This document shows positions 33,279 to 41,488 of a stretch of DNA of 64,000 nucleotides, in pieces. The translations under genes and the position numbers were made by a program. The stretch is from Streptomyces eurythermus. GTDB lineage: Bacteria > Actinomycetota > Actinomycetes > Streptomycetales > Streptomycetaceae. Each line of letters begins with the position of its first letter. Positions within the stretch are counted from its first letter, which is position 1. The notes under the pieces are model-generated. The model was not told the DNA's origin. It did not search any database and saw nothing but the letters and a program-made list of their open reading frames with translations. The stretch lies in the NCBI RefSeq assembly GCF_014649115.1, contig NZ_BMSK01000013.1:186001-250000 (forward strand), written 5' to 3'.

Positions 33279-33292
33279 CGCTGTCTTCCGAC
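33092..33292. repeat. 18-bp minisatellite at the crcB-DUF190 junction
   Basis: About 11 head-to-tail units of 18 bp (three units carry one extra base, keeping frame). Plus-strand versions include TCATCGCTGTCTTCCGGC (33239-33256), TCATCGCTGTCTCGCGGG (33257-33274) and TCATCGCTGTCTTCCGAC (33275-33292), becoming more diverged towards 33092. On the minus strand most units start with ATGA or ACGA, so the array contains serial in-frame ATG codons plus the crcB stop. Confidence 0.85.
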
Positions 33293-33736
33293 GAAGACCC
33301 GGCGGGCGGCGGCCGAGGCCAGCCACACCGCGGCGAGGGCGGCGCACAGCGTCGCGGCCAGATAGGCGAGCGCCGGGCCGGGGCGGCCGGCGTCGGCGAG
33401 CCCGCGGATGTCGACCGCGTAGGTGGAGAAGGTGGTGTAGCCGCCGAGCACGCCGGTGCCGAGGAACGGCCGCAGCAGGCGGTGGGCGGCCCACACGTCG
33501 GTGACGAGCACCATGAGGACGCCCATGGCGGCGCAGCCGGAGACATTGGTCCAGAAGGTCGCCCAGGGGAAGCCGCCGGGGGGTGTGGGCCAGGCGAGCG
33601 TGAGGGCGTAGCGGGCCGTCGCGCCGAGCGCGCCGCCGGCCGCCACGACCGCGACGACGGGCGCCTGCGCACGCCATTCGGACCGCCGGGGTGGGGCGGG
33701 GCGGACGCGACGGGTCCGCGTCTGCGGGGCTGTCAT
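33275..33736 (-). CDS. crcB: Fluoride channel subunit CrcB/Fluc, second copy
   Basis: A 153-residue Fluc protein with a longer basic N-terminus. Motifs GALGATARYAL, WATFWTNVSGCAAMG and LGGYTTFSTYAVD are conserved. ATG 33736 has AGGAGA upstream. Its last codons lie inside the 18-bp minisatellite, which encodes the ending VGRQR and the stop. Paired crcB genes generally encode the two halves of a heterodimeric channel. Confidence 0.92.
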   Translation of the reverse strand: MTAPQTRTRRVRPAPPRRSEWRAQAPVVAVVAAGGALGATARYALTLAWPTPPGGFPWATFWTNVSGCAAMGVLMVLVTDVWAAHRLLRPFLGTGVLGGYTTFSTYAVDIRGLADAGRPGPALAYLAATLCAALAAVWLASAAARRVFVGRQR

Positions 33737-33804
33737 CGGTACGTCTCCTCTTTCGGCCCTGCCCCCGTCGGGCGATCAAGGCCGGAACCCAGCGTACCGC
33801 CGGG

Positions 33805-34764
33805 TCAGCGGGCGGCGGGCCGGGCGCAGACCGCCACCCCGGGCTCCCACAGGCTGCCCAGCACCAGGTGGTCACCGGTGACGCAGACGCTGGTGACCAT
33901 GCGGAAACCGGACCGGTGGCGGGCGAGGTGGTGGACGACGCGCCCCGCGTCGTCCACGGCCACGACGCCGGCGGTCCCGCTCGGGCGGTACGGCAGGTGT
34001 ACGGCCGCCCGGGCGGCGGCGCGGCGGACGGCCGGCGAAGCGCGGTGCAGCAGGTCCAGCGGGGGGACCCGGGGACTGGCCAGGGCGACCCAGACCGGGC
34101 CGCCGGGACCCTCGCGCCAGAGGTTGTCCGGCATGCCGGGCAGGTCGGCGAAGGGCTCCGCGTGACCGGCGCGGGGGCCGGTGAGCCGGTAGCGGACCAG
34201 GCGGCAGGCGCCGGTCTCGGCGAGCACCAGGGAGGAGCCGTCGGCCGCGACGGCGAGGCCGTTGGCGAAGCGCAGCCCCTCCAGCAGGACCTCGGGCTCG
34301 CCGCCCTCGGGGGGCAGCCGAAGCAGGCGTCCGGTGCCGGTGTGCTCGACGATGTCGCCGATCCACCGGTCCAGGGGGTGGCGGCGGCTGGAGACGGTGA
34401 AGTACAGGGTGCCGTCGGGCAGGGCGACGGCGTTGCTGCAGAAGCGGAGCCGCTCCCCCGCCACCGAGTCCGCGAGAACCCGGACGGTGCCGTCGTCCGT
34501 GCCCACCCGCAGCAGGCCGCGTTCGGCGTCGCAGACCACCACGTCGCCGTCCGGGAGGAGCTCCAGCCCGAGGGGGCGGCCGCCGGTGCGGGCCAGCACC
34601 TCGGTGCGGGCCGTGCGCGGGTCGCCGAGGTGGTGGACGCGGAGGATGCGCCCGTCGGCCACTCCGGTCAGCACCCGCCCGTGCGGGTCGGGGACGACGT
34701 CCTCGGGGCCGCGCGCGCCCAGGGAGACGTAGTGCAGGGACACGAGTTCCGCGGGTCGGTTCAC
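33805..34764 (-). CDS. SMP-30/gluconolactonase-like beta-propeller protein
   Basis: A 319-residue protein of the SMP-30/strictosidine-synthase-like family, which has a six-bladed beta-propeller with a calcium-dependent lactonase site. Recognisable blades contain GPEDVVPDPHGRVLTG, RPLGLELLPDGDVVVCDA, FCSNAVALPDGTLYFTVSS and LRFANGLAVAADGSSLVLAE. GTG 34764 is preferred because GTGAGG lies 8 bp upstream; a GTG at 34812 would add 16 residues without a good ribosome binding site. Coupled by position to the ArsR-type gene. Substrate unknown. Confidence 0.8.
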   Translation of the reverse strand: MNRPAELVSLHYVSLGARGPEDVVPDPHGRVLTGVADGRILRVHHLGDPRTARTEVLARTGGRPLGLELLPDGDVVVCDAERGLLRVGTDDGTVRVLADSVAGERLRFCSNAVALPDGTLYFTVSSRRHPLDRWIGDIVEHTGTGRLLRLPPEGGEPEVLLEGLRFANGLAVAADGSSLVLAETGACRLVRYRLTGPRAGHAEPFADLPGMPDNLWREGPGGPVWVALASPRVPPLDLLHRASPAVRRAAARAAVHLPYRPSGTAGVVAVDDAGRVVHHLARHRSGFRMVTSVCVTGDHLVLGSLWEPGVAVCARPAAR

Positions 34765-34813
34765 GGGCGTCGCCTCACGCCCGCCGACGACCGTCCGGGA
34801 CGATGAGAACACG

Positions 34814-35113
34814 TCACCAGCCCTTCTCGAAGATCCTGGTCACCTCGGCGATGCGGATCTCGTCGCGCCGGTAGTGGGTGCGGCAGCGGATCCGGCGGGT
34901 GCGCAGCATGCCGAGGCGGGCGAGGAAGTCCAGGTGGGCGCGGACGGTCCGCGGGGGCAGGCCCAGCTTGGCGGCGACGGCCCGCGCGGTGACGCCCGTG
35001 GCGGCGAGATCGCGGCGGCGCCCGGCCGGGAAGTGGGCCGCCGGGTCCTTGAGCCACTCCAGGATGGTCCCCCGGATCCGGCCCGTGGGAGTCCCCGGGG
35101 AAGTCACCGTCAT
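34814..35113 (-). CDS. ArsR-like winged-helix DNA-binding protein
   Basis: A 99-residue winged-HTH protein: ILEWLKDPAAHFPAGRRRDLAA, then VTARAVAAKLGLPPRTVRAHLDFLARLGMLRTRRI (quoted in part: GLPPRTVRAHLDFL) and a beta wing RTHYRRDEI. No metal-binding cysteines are seen, so it is not an arsenic sensor. ATG 35113 follows GGGAGG. A palindrome 99 bp upstream could be its operator. It presumably regulates the SMP-30 gene behind it. Confidence 0.82.
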   Translation of the reverse strand: MTVTSPGTPTGRIRGTILEWLKDPAAHFPAGRRRDLAATGVTARAVAAKLGLPPRTVRAHLDFLARLGMLRTRRIRCRTHYRRDEIRIAEVTRIFEKGW

Positions 35114-35211
35114 CCGTCCGCCTCCCGTCCCCGGCCTCCTCGTACGCAGTGTTCCCACTGTGGCCCGGGCGACGCCGCCGCGTCCGGGACTCGGCGTCCG
35201 TTGTCCGGTAA

Positions 35212-35227
35212 GGAACGGCCCCGTTCC
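35212..35227. promoter_or_regulatory. Palindrome upstream of the ArsR-like gene
   Basis: GGAACGG-CC-CCGTTCC, 7-bp arms with a 2-bp centre, lies between the ArsR-like gene and the galactanase. It could be an ArsR operator or part of a terminator. Confidence 0.4.
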
Positions 35228-35260
35228 CGGGGAGAGGCATAACGCCCCAGGCCCGTGGCG

Positions 35261-35292
35261 GGGGCCCGGTCGCGGTGCCGCGGCCGGGCCCC
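35261..35292 (-). terminator. Terminator of the galactanase gene
   Basis: GGGGCCCGG (35261-35269) pairs with CCGGGCCCC (35284-35292), enclosing a second CGCGG/CCGCG stem. It starts 11 bp beyond the GH53 stop. Confidence 0.7.
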
Positions 35293-35303
35293 GTGCCGAC
35301 GGC

Positions 35304-36866
35304 TCAGCGGTGGCTGAACCACGTCATGGAGGAGAGCGCCTTGTCGTCGTAGCCGAAGAGGGCCTGGTTCTCCCAGCCGTTGCCGGAGCCGGCGTCCGCC
35401 GGGTCCCAGCCGTTGCCGGGGACGGCGGTCCAGGTGGCCTCCCAGTAGAAGACGCCGAGACCGCGGCCGTCCGGGACGGCCTCCACGATGCTCGCCACGT
35501 CGTTCAGCCACTTGGTCTGGCCGGCCACGGTCGCCGGGTAGCCGGGGACGAGTTCGCCGGTGGTGTCGATCTGGTTGGTGAGCGCGTCGTCACTGTCGAG
35601 ACGGAAGGGGTAGGCCGTCTCGGCGACGAACACCGGCTTGCCGTAGCGGACGGCCGCGTCGTCCAGGGTGGTCTGGAAGTCGGAGAGCGCACCGTGCCAG
35701 TAGCCGTAGTACGACAGGCCGATCACGTCGAACTTGACGCCGTTGGCCACCGCGTTGTCGAACCACCACTCGGTGCCGGCCTTGTCCCCGCCCTTGGCGA
35801 GGTGCAGCGCGACGGAGGTGGACGGGTTGACCGCCTTGACGGCGCTGTAGCCGGAGTTGATCAACCCGGCGAGCTGGGTCCAGTTGTCCGTCGACCCCTC
35901 GGACCACAGCATGCCGCCATTGATCTCATTGCCCACCTGGACCATGTCGGCGGTGGTGCCTTGAGCCTTCAAGGCGTTCAACACGTCGTACGTGTGGTTG
36001 TACACGTCGGTCTTCAGTTGACTGTATGTGTGGCCCGACCACGCGGCCGGCTTCTTCTGGGCGCCCGGGTCGGCCCAGGTGTCCGAGTAGTGGAAGTCGA
36101 CCAGCAGCTTCATGCCCTGCGCCTTGACCCGTTTGGCCATCGCCAGGACGTGCGCCTTGTCGTTGAAGCCGTCGGCGGGGTTCACCCACACCTTCAGGCG
36201 CGCGTAGTTCATGCCGTACGACCTGAGGATGGGCAGGGCGTCGCCGGCGGTGCCCGAACTCGTCCGGTAGACGCCGCCCTTGGCCTCGCTCTTGGCGAGG
36301 GAGGAGATGTCGGCGCCATGGATGGAGGTGCTCGTGGCGCCGGGTGCGAAGGTCAGATCGTCAACATTGATCCAGTTGCCCGCGTTCGCGTCACTGTTGA
36401 CGCTGATGGTGCACTGGTTGTTGGTCACATTGACCGGCGTGACGATCCGGATCCATCCACTGGACGAGACCGGCAGATCGGTGCGCTGTTCGGAACCCCC
36501 GCAGTTCTTGAGCGCTATGTACGCGGCCTTCTGTCCGCCGCTGGACCGCACCCACGCGGTCAGCTTGTAGTTCCCGTTGGCCAGCCCGGACAGGTACTGG
36601 TAGGTCTCCACCTTGTAGGCGGAGGCCGAGTAGTGGCTGAGGCGGTAGCTCCCGGCGTGGCCGCCGGCCTCGGTGTAGGAGGCGCCGGCGTCGCCGTACT
36701 CCGACCAGCCGGCGGGCACGGCCGCGCCCGTGCCGTCGGACTCGAAGCCGCCGTTGGTCAGCGTGCTCGCGGCCTGGGCGGTCTGGGCGGGCAGGGCGGT
36801 GAGGGCGAGCCCGGCCGCGAGCGGCGGCAGCAGGGCGGTGATGGTGCGTCTGGGATGGAACTTCAT
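35304..36866 (-). CDS. Secreted arabinogalactan endo-beta-1,4-galactanase (GH53) with N-terminal carbohydrate-binding module
   Basis: A 520-residue exported enzyme cutting beta-1,4-galactan. Signal peptide residues 1-33 (RRTITALLPPLAAGLALTAL, ending AQAA). Residues about 34-175 form a galactose-binding-like module (LTNGGFESDG, YRLSHYSASAYKVET). GH53 follows from GADISSLAKSEAKGG, with FHYSDTWADPGAQKKPAAW; acid/base E314 in VGNEINGG and nucleophile E416 in FVAETAYP. The last ~60 residues (WTAVPGNGWDPADAGSGNGWENQ) are usual in Bacillus/Streptomyces members. ATG 36866 follows AGGGAC. Released galacto-oligomers match the neighbouring importer and GH42. Confidence 0.93.
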   Translation of the reverse strand: MKFHPRRTITALLPPLAAGLALTALPAQTAQAASTLTNGGFESDGTGAAVPAGWSEYGDAGASYTEAGGHAGSYRLSHYSASAYKVETYQYLSGLANGNYKLTAWVRSSGGQKAAYIALKNCGGSEQRTDLPVSSSGWIRIVTPVNVTNNQCTISVNSDANAGNWINVDDLTFAPGATSTSIHGADISSLAKSEAKGGVYRTSSGTAGDALPILRSYGMNYARLKVWVNPADGFNDKAHVLAMAKRVKAQGMKLLVDFHYSDTWADPGAQKKPAAWSGHTYSQLKTDVYNHTYDVLNALKAQGTTADMVQVGNEINGGMLWSEGSTDNWTQLAGLINSGYSAVKAVNPSTSVALHLAKGGDKAGTEWWFDNAVANGVKFDVIGLSYYGYWHGALSDFQTTLDDAAVRYGKPVFVAETAYPFRLDSDDALTNQIDTTGELVPGYPATVAGQTKWLNDVASIVEAVPDGRGLGVFYWEATWTAVPGNGWDPADAGSGNGWENQALFGYDDKALSSMTWFSHR

Positions 36867-36927
36867 CGTCCGTCGTCCCTTCGACGTAACTGGGGAGAGG
36901 CTCCTCCCGCGGTGGGCCGGAGGAGGC

Positions 36928-36969
36928 CCCCTCCGCCCGCGGCTCCCACGGCTCACGCGGGCGGAGGGG
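36928..36969 (-). terminator. Hairpin between GH42 and GH53 genes
   Basis: A perfect 14-bp stem CCCCTCCGCCCGCG (36928-36941) and CGCGGGCGGAGGGG (36956-36969) with a 14-nt loop starts 8 bp beyond the GH42 stop. It should lower read-through into the galactanase gene. Confidence 0.75.
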
Positions 36970-36976
36970 AGTCGGC

Positions 36977-38998
36977 TCAGCCGTCGAGTCGCACGACCCG
37001 GACGGCTCCCGCCGGGACCGCCAGGCGGCCCGCGGCGCGTTCGCCCGTCAGCAGCTCGGTGCCGGGCGAGTCCAGCGGCACCTTGGTGTCGCCGGCGGTG
37101 TGGTTGATGACGAACAGGAAGGTGCCCGACTCGCCGCCGCGGCGCACGACCTCGACGTCGCGGGGCAGTTCGGCGCGCGGGGCGAGACCGGCGTCGTCGG
37201 CCGCCCGGGCGAGGAGCGCGTCCAGGCCCTGGGTGTCGAGACGGGTGGACACGTACCAGGCGGTGCCCCGGCCGAGCCGGTGCCGGGTGACGGCCGGGTG
37301 GCCCGCGGTGAGCCCGTCGGCGTACCGCCACACGGTCTCGGCGCCGCGCGGGACGACGAACTCCGTCCACACGTCACCGGTCGGCCCGGGCCCGTCCGGG
37401 CCGGTCAGCCGGACCCGCTGGTCCTTCAGCAGCGGCGAGAACTCCTCCACGGTCAGTCCGAGGACATCGCGCAGCACGCCCGGGCAGGCGCCCTCGTGGA
37501 CGGCGTCGTGTTCGTCCACGATCCCGGAGAAGTACGACACCACGAGCGTGCCGCCGTTCTCGACGTAACCGCGGACGTTGCGCCCGGCGGCCTCGGTCAT
37601 CAGGTACAGGGCCGGCACCACGACCAGGGGGTAGGCGGACAGGTCGGCTTCCGGGTGGGCGAAGTCGACGGTGAGGTGGCGGTCGTAGAGGGCCTCGTAG
37701 AAGGAGTCGGCACGCTCGCGCGCGTCGTGGTCCTCGCTGGGCCGCCAGTCGAGGCCCTGCGCCCACCAGGACTGCCAGTCCCACAGCATGGCCACGTCGG
37801 CCTCGGTGCGGGTGCCCCGGATGCCGCTCAACGCGTCCACCGACGCGCCGAGTTCGACGACCTCGCGCCAGACACGGGTGTCGGTGCCGCCGTGCGGGAC
37901 CATCGCGGAGTGGAACTTCTCGGCGCCGCGCCGGGACTGGCGCCACTGGAAGAACATCGCGCCCTCGGAGCCGCGGGCGACATGGGCGAGGGAGTTGCGG
38001 GCCATCTGCCCGGGCGCCTTGGCGGGGTTGCGGGGCTGCCAGTTGACGCCCGAGGTGGAGTGCTCCAGCAGCAGCCAGGGGGCGCCGCCGGCGACCGAGC
38101 GGGTGAGGTCGGCGGCCATCGCGAGGTTGACGTGGGTGCGGCGGCCGTCGGTGATCAGGTAGTGGTCGTTGGTGACCAGGTCGACCTCGCGGCCCCAGGC
38201 CCAGTAGTCCATGGAGTCGCACTGGCTGAGGGCGGTCATGAAGTTGGTGGTGACCGGGACGCCGGGAGACAGGCGGTGCAGGATGTCGCGCTCGGCCCGG
38301 AAGTTCTCCCGGATCAGGGCGTCGGCGAACCGCTTGTAGTCCAGGGCCTGGCCCGGGTTGCCGGCGGTCGGGGTGGCGCGGGGCGGGTTGATCTGCGCGA
38401 GGTCCGTGTAGCGCTGGCCCCAGAAGGCTGTTCCCCAGGCCTCGTTGACCGCGTCCACGCCGCCGTAGGTGTCCGCGAGCCAGCGGCGGAAACGGGCCGC
38501 GCAGGAGTCGCAGTAACAGGCGGAGACAGGGACGCCGTACTCGTTGTGGACGTGCCACATCGCGAGCGCGGGATGGTCGCCGTAGCGCTCGGCGAGCCGG
38601 GTGGTGATGTTCGCGGCGGCGGCGCGGTAGTCGGCGTTGCTGTGGCAGATCGCGCCGCGGGAGCCGAATTCGTAGCGCACGCCGTCGGCGGTGACCGGCA
38701 GGGCCTCCGGGTGGGCCCGGTAGAACCAGACGGGCGGCACCACCGTGGGCGTGCCGAGGTCGACGCGGATGCCGCCCTCGTGCAGCAGGCCGAGGATCCG
38801 GTCGAGCCAGCCGAAGTCGTACTCCCCCGGCGCCGGTTCCAGCAGGGCCCAGGAGAAGATGCCGACGCTCACCATCGTCACGCCGGCCTCCCGCATCAGC
38901 CGGATGTCCTCCAGCCAGACGGATTCCGGCCACTGCTCGGGGTTGTAGTCCCCGCCGAAGGCGAGCCGCGTTAGACCCCTGGGGGCGGTGTCCGGCAT
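36977..38998 (-). CDS. Beta-galactosidase, GH42
   Basis: A 673-residue cytoplasmic beta-galactosidase that degrades imported galacto-oligosaccharides. GH42 features: GGDYNPEQWPESVW at the N-terminus, acid/base E153 in HVHNEYGVP, the zinc-type cysteine cluster CYCDSCAARFRRWL, nucleophile E312 in LLLEHSTSGVNWQ, then a trimerisation domain and a short C-terminal beta domain. Full family length. ATG 38998 follows GGGAGAG. It is divergent from the ABC importer genes and shares the LacI operator region. Confidence 0.95.
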   Translation of the reverse strand: MPDTAPRGLTRLAFGGDYNPEQWPESVWLEDIRLMREAGVTMVSVGIFSWALLEPAPGEYDFGWLDRILGLLHEGGIRVDLGTPTVVPPVWFYRAHPEALPVTADGVRYEFGSRGAICHSNADYRAAAANITTRLAERYGDHPALAMWHVHNEYGVPVSACYCDSCAARFRRWLADTYGGVDAVNEAWGTAFWGQRYTDLAQINPPRATPTAGNPGQALDYKRFADALIRENFRAERDILHRLSPGVPVTTNFMTALSQCDSMDYWAWGREVDLVTNDHYLITDGRRTHVNLAMAADLTRSVAGGAPWLLLEHSTSGVNWQPRNPAKAPGQMARNSLAHVARGSEGAMFFQWRQSRRGAEKFHSAMVPHGGTDTRVWREVVELGASVDALSGIRGTRTEADVAMLWDWQSWWAQGLDWRPSEDHDARERADSFYEALYDRHLTVDFAHPEADLSAYPLVVVPALYLMTEAAGRNVRGYVENGGTLVVSYFSGIVDEHDAVHEGACPGVLRDVLGLTVEEFSPLLKDQRVRLTGPDGPGPTGDVWTEFVVPRGAETVWRYADGLTAGHPAVTRHRLGRGTAWYVSTRLDTQGLDALLARAADDAGLAPRAELPRDVEVVRRGGESGTFLFVINHTAGDTKVPLDSPGTELLTGERAAGRLAVPAGAVRVVRLDG

Positions 38999-39024
38999 GG
39001 ATCTCTCCCGGAAAATCGATCAGA

Positions 39025-39038
39025 TGGGAACGTGCACA
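39025..39038. promoter_or_regulatory. LacI-type operator C (GH42 side)
   Basis: TGGGAACGTGCACA matches TGKGARCGYKCACA, shared with two more sites at 39114 and 39169. It lies 27-40 bp upstream of the GH42 start codon. Confidence 0.6.
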
Positions 39039-39085
39039 CACAGCCGCTGCGGTGCGGGCCCAACATAACCGCACAGCAACAACCA

Positions 39086-39116
39086 TTGACAAGTGTCCGG
39101 GATGTTTCTCTACTGT
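39086..39116 (+). promoter_or_regulatory. Promoter of the galacto-oligosaccharide ABC operon
   Basis: A -35 TTGACA (39086-39091) is followed after 19 bp by TACTGT (39111-39116), a TAnnnT -10 element. The -10 overlaps operator A, so LacI-family binding would block RNA polymerase directly. Confidence 0.55.
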
Positions 39117-39127
39117 GAACGCTCACA
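39114..39127. promoter_or_regulatory. LacI-type operator A (core)
   Basis: TGTGAACGCTCACA, extended to CTGTGAACGCTCACAG, is palindromic around a central CG except for one base pair. It overlaps the -10 of the importer promoter. Confidence 0.75.
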
Positions 39128-39168
39128 GAAGCATGGCAGGGGCTCCCGGCAGGCGGGCGTCCGCGTCA

Positions 39169-39182
39169 TGTGAGCGTGCACA
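39169..39182. promoter_or_regulatory. LacI-type operator B
   Basis: TGTGAGCGTGCACA repeats the operator pattern 55 bp downstream of operator A and 55 bp before the binding-protein ATG, so the two sites are about five helical turns apart, which suits looping or cooperative binding. Confidence 0.65.
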
Positions 39183-39236
39183 CAACTGCATGACGGGGCC
39201 CCGCAGCGGGCGGGGACCCGGGTCAGGGGAGAAACC

Positions 39237-40553
39237 ATGCCGCACACGAAGCGCCGTCGCCTCGTGACAACCGCCGTCGCCGTGTCGCTCGGCGCCACCG
39301 CCCTCGCCGCCTGTGGGTCCGGGGACGACAGCAAGGCCGAGTCGGGTCCCGTGTCGCTGACGTACTGGACCTGGACACCCGGCATGGACAAGGTCGTCGA
39401 CCTGTGGAACAAGGGGCCGGGGAAGAAGGAGCAGATCACCGTCACGGTGAAGAAGCAGGCGTCCGGCGACACGCTGGTCACCAAGATCCTCACCGCGCAC
39501 AAGGCGAAGAAGGCCCCCGACCTGGTGCAGGCCGAGTACCAGGCGCTGCCGACCCTGGTCAGCAACGACGCCCTGGCCGATGTGTCCGAGGACGTCGACG
39601 ACGTCAAGGACAAGTTCGCCGAGGGTGTCTGGCAGCAGACCACGCTCGGCACCGAGGCCGTCTACGCGGTGCCGCAGGACATCGGCCCGATGATGTTCTA
39701 CTACCGCGAGGACCTCTTCAAGCAGTACGGCCTCAAGGTCCCCACCACCTGGGAGCAGTTCGCCGAGACCGCCCGGCAGCTGAAGAAGAAGGCCCCCGAC
39801 AAGGACCTGACCACCTTCTCCGCCAACGACTCCGGTCTCTTCGCGGGCCTCGCCCAGCAGGCCGGCGCCAAGTGGTGGAGCACCTCCGGCGACAAGTGGA
39901 AGGTCGGCATCGACGACGCGGCCACCCGGAAGGTCGCCGAGTTCTGGGGCGGCCTGGTCGAGGAGGGCGCCATCGACAACCAGCCGATGTACACCCCGTC
40001 CTGGAACAAGGCGTTGAACACGGGCAAGCAGATCGCCTGGGTGAGCGCCGTGTGGGCGCCCGGCACGCTGACCACGGCGGCACCGGACACCAAGGGCAAG
40101 TGGGCCATGGCCCCGCTCCCCCAGTGGTCGGCGGACAAGGACGTCACCGGCAGCTGGGGCGGCTCCTCCACGGCCGTCACCACCGACTCCGCGCACAAGG
40201 AGGCCGCCGCGAAGTTCGCGGTCTGGCTGAACACCGACCACGACGCCCTGAACGCGCTGGCCAAGGAGGGCGGCATCTACCCGGCGTCCACCTCCGCCCA
40301 GCTCAGCGGCGCCTTCTCCAACCCGCCGGCGTACTTCTCCAACCAGCCGGACTTCTACACCAAGGCCGCTGGCATAGCGAAGACCACCGCGCCCGCCTCC
40401 TGGGGCCCGAACGTGAACGTCGCCTACACGTCCTTCAAGGACGCCTTCGGCGCCGCCGCCAAGAACAAGTCGGACTTCACCGCCGCCCTGAGGAAGATGC
40501 AGGACGACACGGTCGCCGACATGAAGAAGCAGGGCTTCGGGGTCTCCCGGTGA
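39237..40553 (+). CDS. Sugar ABC transporter substrate-binding lipoprotein
   Basis: A 438-residue extracellular solute-binding protein of family 1 (maltose/oligosaccharide type). The signal ends in the lipobox LAAC, with lipidated cysteine around residue 26. Family features include LTYWTWTPGMDKVVDLW, YAVPQDIGPMMFYYREDLFKQYG and TWEQFAETARQLKK. By context it binds beta-1,4-galacto-oligosaccharides. First gene of a four-gene operon; its stop overlaps the GTG of the first permease. Confidence 0.93.
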   Translation: MPHTKRRRLVTTAVAVSLGATALAACGSGDDSKAESGPVSLTYWTWTPGMDKVVDLWNKGPGKKEQITVTVKKQASGDTLVTKILTAHKAKKAPDLVQAEYQALPTLVSNDALADVSEDVDDVKDKFAEGVWQQTTLGTEAVYAVPQDIGPMMFYYREDLFKQYGLKVPTTWEQFAETARQLKKKAPDKDLTTFSANDSGLFAGLAQQAGAKWWSTSGDKWKVGIDDAATRKVAEFWGGLVEEGAIDNQPMYTPSWNKALNTGKQIAWVSAVWAPGTLTTAAPDTKGKWAMAPLPQWSADKDVTGSWGGSSTAVTTDSAHKEAAAKFAVWLNTDHDALNALAKEGGIYPASTSAQLSGAFSNPPAYFSNQPDFYTKAAGIAKTTAPASWGPNVNVAYTSFKDAFGAAAKNKSDFTAALRKMQDDTVADMKKQGFGVSR

Positions 40554-41488
40554 GCAGCCCGACCAGCCGGAGGGGGTACGGGGTCAAGGCGGCCCCCTAC
40601 ACCTTCCTCCTCCCCGCCACGGTCCTGTTCGCCCTCTTCTTCGCGCTGCCCATCGGCTACGCGGTGTGGCTCAGCTTCCGCAAGGTGCACGTCTCCGGGC
40701 TCGGCCTGGGCTCGGGCGCCCGGCGGGAGGTCTGGGCCGGCTTCGAGAACTACCGCGCTGCCCTCCAGGACAGCGAGCTGCTGCACGGCGCGCTGCGCGT
40801 GCTCGGCTACGGCTGCATCGTCGTCCCGGTGATGCTCGGCCTCGCCCTGCTGTTCGCGCTGATGCTGGACTCCGAAAAGGTGCGGCTCGCCCCGTTCACC
40901 CGGCTCGCGATCTTCCTGCCGTACGCCATCCCCGGTGTGGTGGCCGCGCTGCTGTGGGGCTTTCTGTACCTGCCGGACGTCAGCCCGTTCTACTTCGTGC
41001 TCGACAAGCTGGGTCTGCCGCAGCCGGACCTGCTGGACGGCGGTCCGCTCTATCTCGCCCTGTCGAACATCGCGGTCTGGGGCGGCACCGGCTTCAACAT
41101 GATCGTCATCTACACCTCGCTCAGGTCGATCCCGGCCGAGGTGTACGAGGCGGCGCGGCTGGACGGCGCCACCCCGCTGCAGATCGCGCTGCGGATCAAG
41201 ATCCCGATGGTGGCGCCCTCGCTGGTGCTGACCTTCTTCTTCTCGATCATCGCGACGCTCCAGGTGTTCAACGAGCCGACCACCCTGAAGCCGCTCACCA
41301 ACTCGGTCAACACGACCTGGAGTCCGCTGATGAAGGTGTACCAGGACGCCTTCGGCCGCAACGACATGTACTCGGCGGCGGCCGAGGCGACGCTGATCGC
41401 CGTGGTCACGCTGCTGCTGTCGTTCGGGTTCCTGCGGGCCTCCAACCGCCGCGACAAGCGGGAAGCCAGTCAAGGAGGGGCGCGATGA
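40550..41488 (+). CDS. Sugar ABC transporter permease (MalF-type)
   Basis: A 312-residue inner-membrane subunit with six hydrophobic segments and the EAA loop EVYEAARLDGATPLQIALRI (residues in two pieces EVYEAARLDGA and TPLQIALRIKIP). GTG start overlaps the preceding stop, and its own stop overlaps the next ATG. No ATPase is encoded here; such Streptomyces importers commonly use the shared ATPase MsiK encoded elsewhere. Confidence 0.93.
   Translation: MSSPTSRRGYGVKAAPYTFLLPATVLFALFFALPIGYAVWLSFRKVHVSGLGLGSGARREVWAGFENYRAALQDSELLHGALRVLGYGCIVVPVMLGLALLFALMLDSEKVRLAPFTRLAIFLPYAIPGVVAALLWGFLYLPDVSPFYFVLDKLGLPQPDLLDGGPLYLALSNIAVWGGTGFNMIVIYTSLRSIPAEVYEAARLDGATPLQIALRIKIPMVAPSLVLTFFFSIIATLQVFNEPTTLKPLTNSVNTTWSPLMKVYQDAFGRNDMYSAAAEATLIAVVTLLLSFGFLRASNRRDKREASQGGAR

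Noticed and set aside
33737..33804. Possible fluoride riboswitch upstream of crcB
   Set aside because: A faint match to the crcB-motif (GGGCGATCAAGG...GAACC) lies on the plus strand, but both crcB genes are on the minus strand, and the conserved pairing pattern is not present in the right orientation.
34878..37568. Long plus-strand open frame of about 896 codons
   Set aside because: It runs antisense through the galactanase and the adjoining genes with no domain and shadow-type codon composition.
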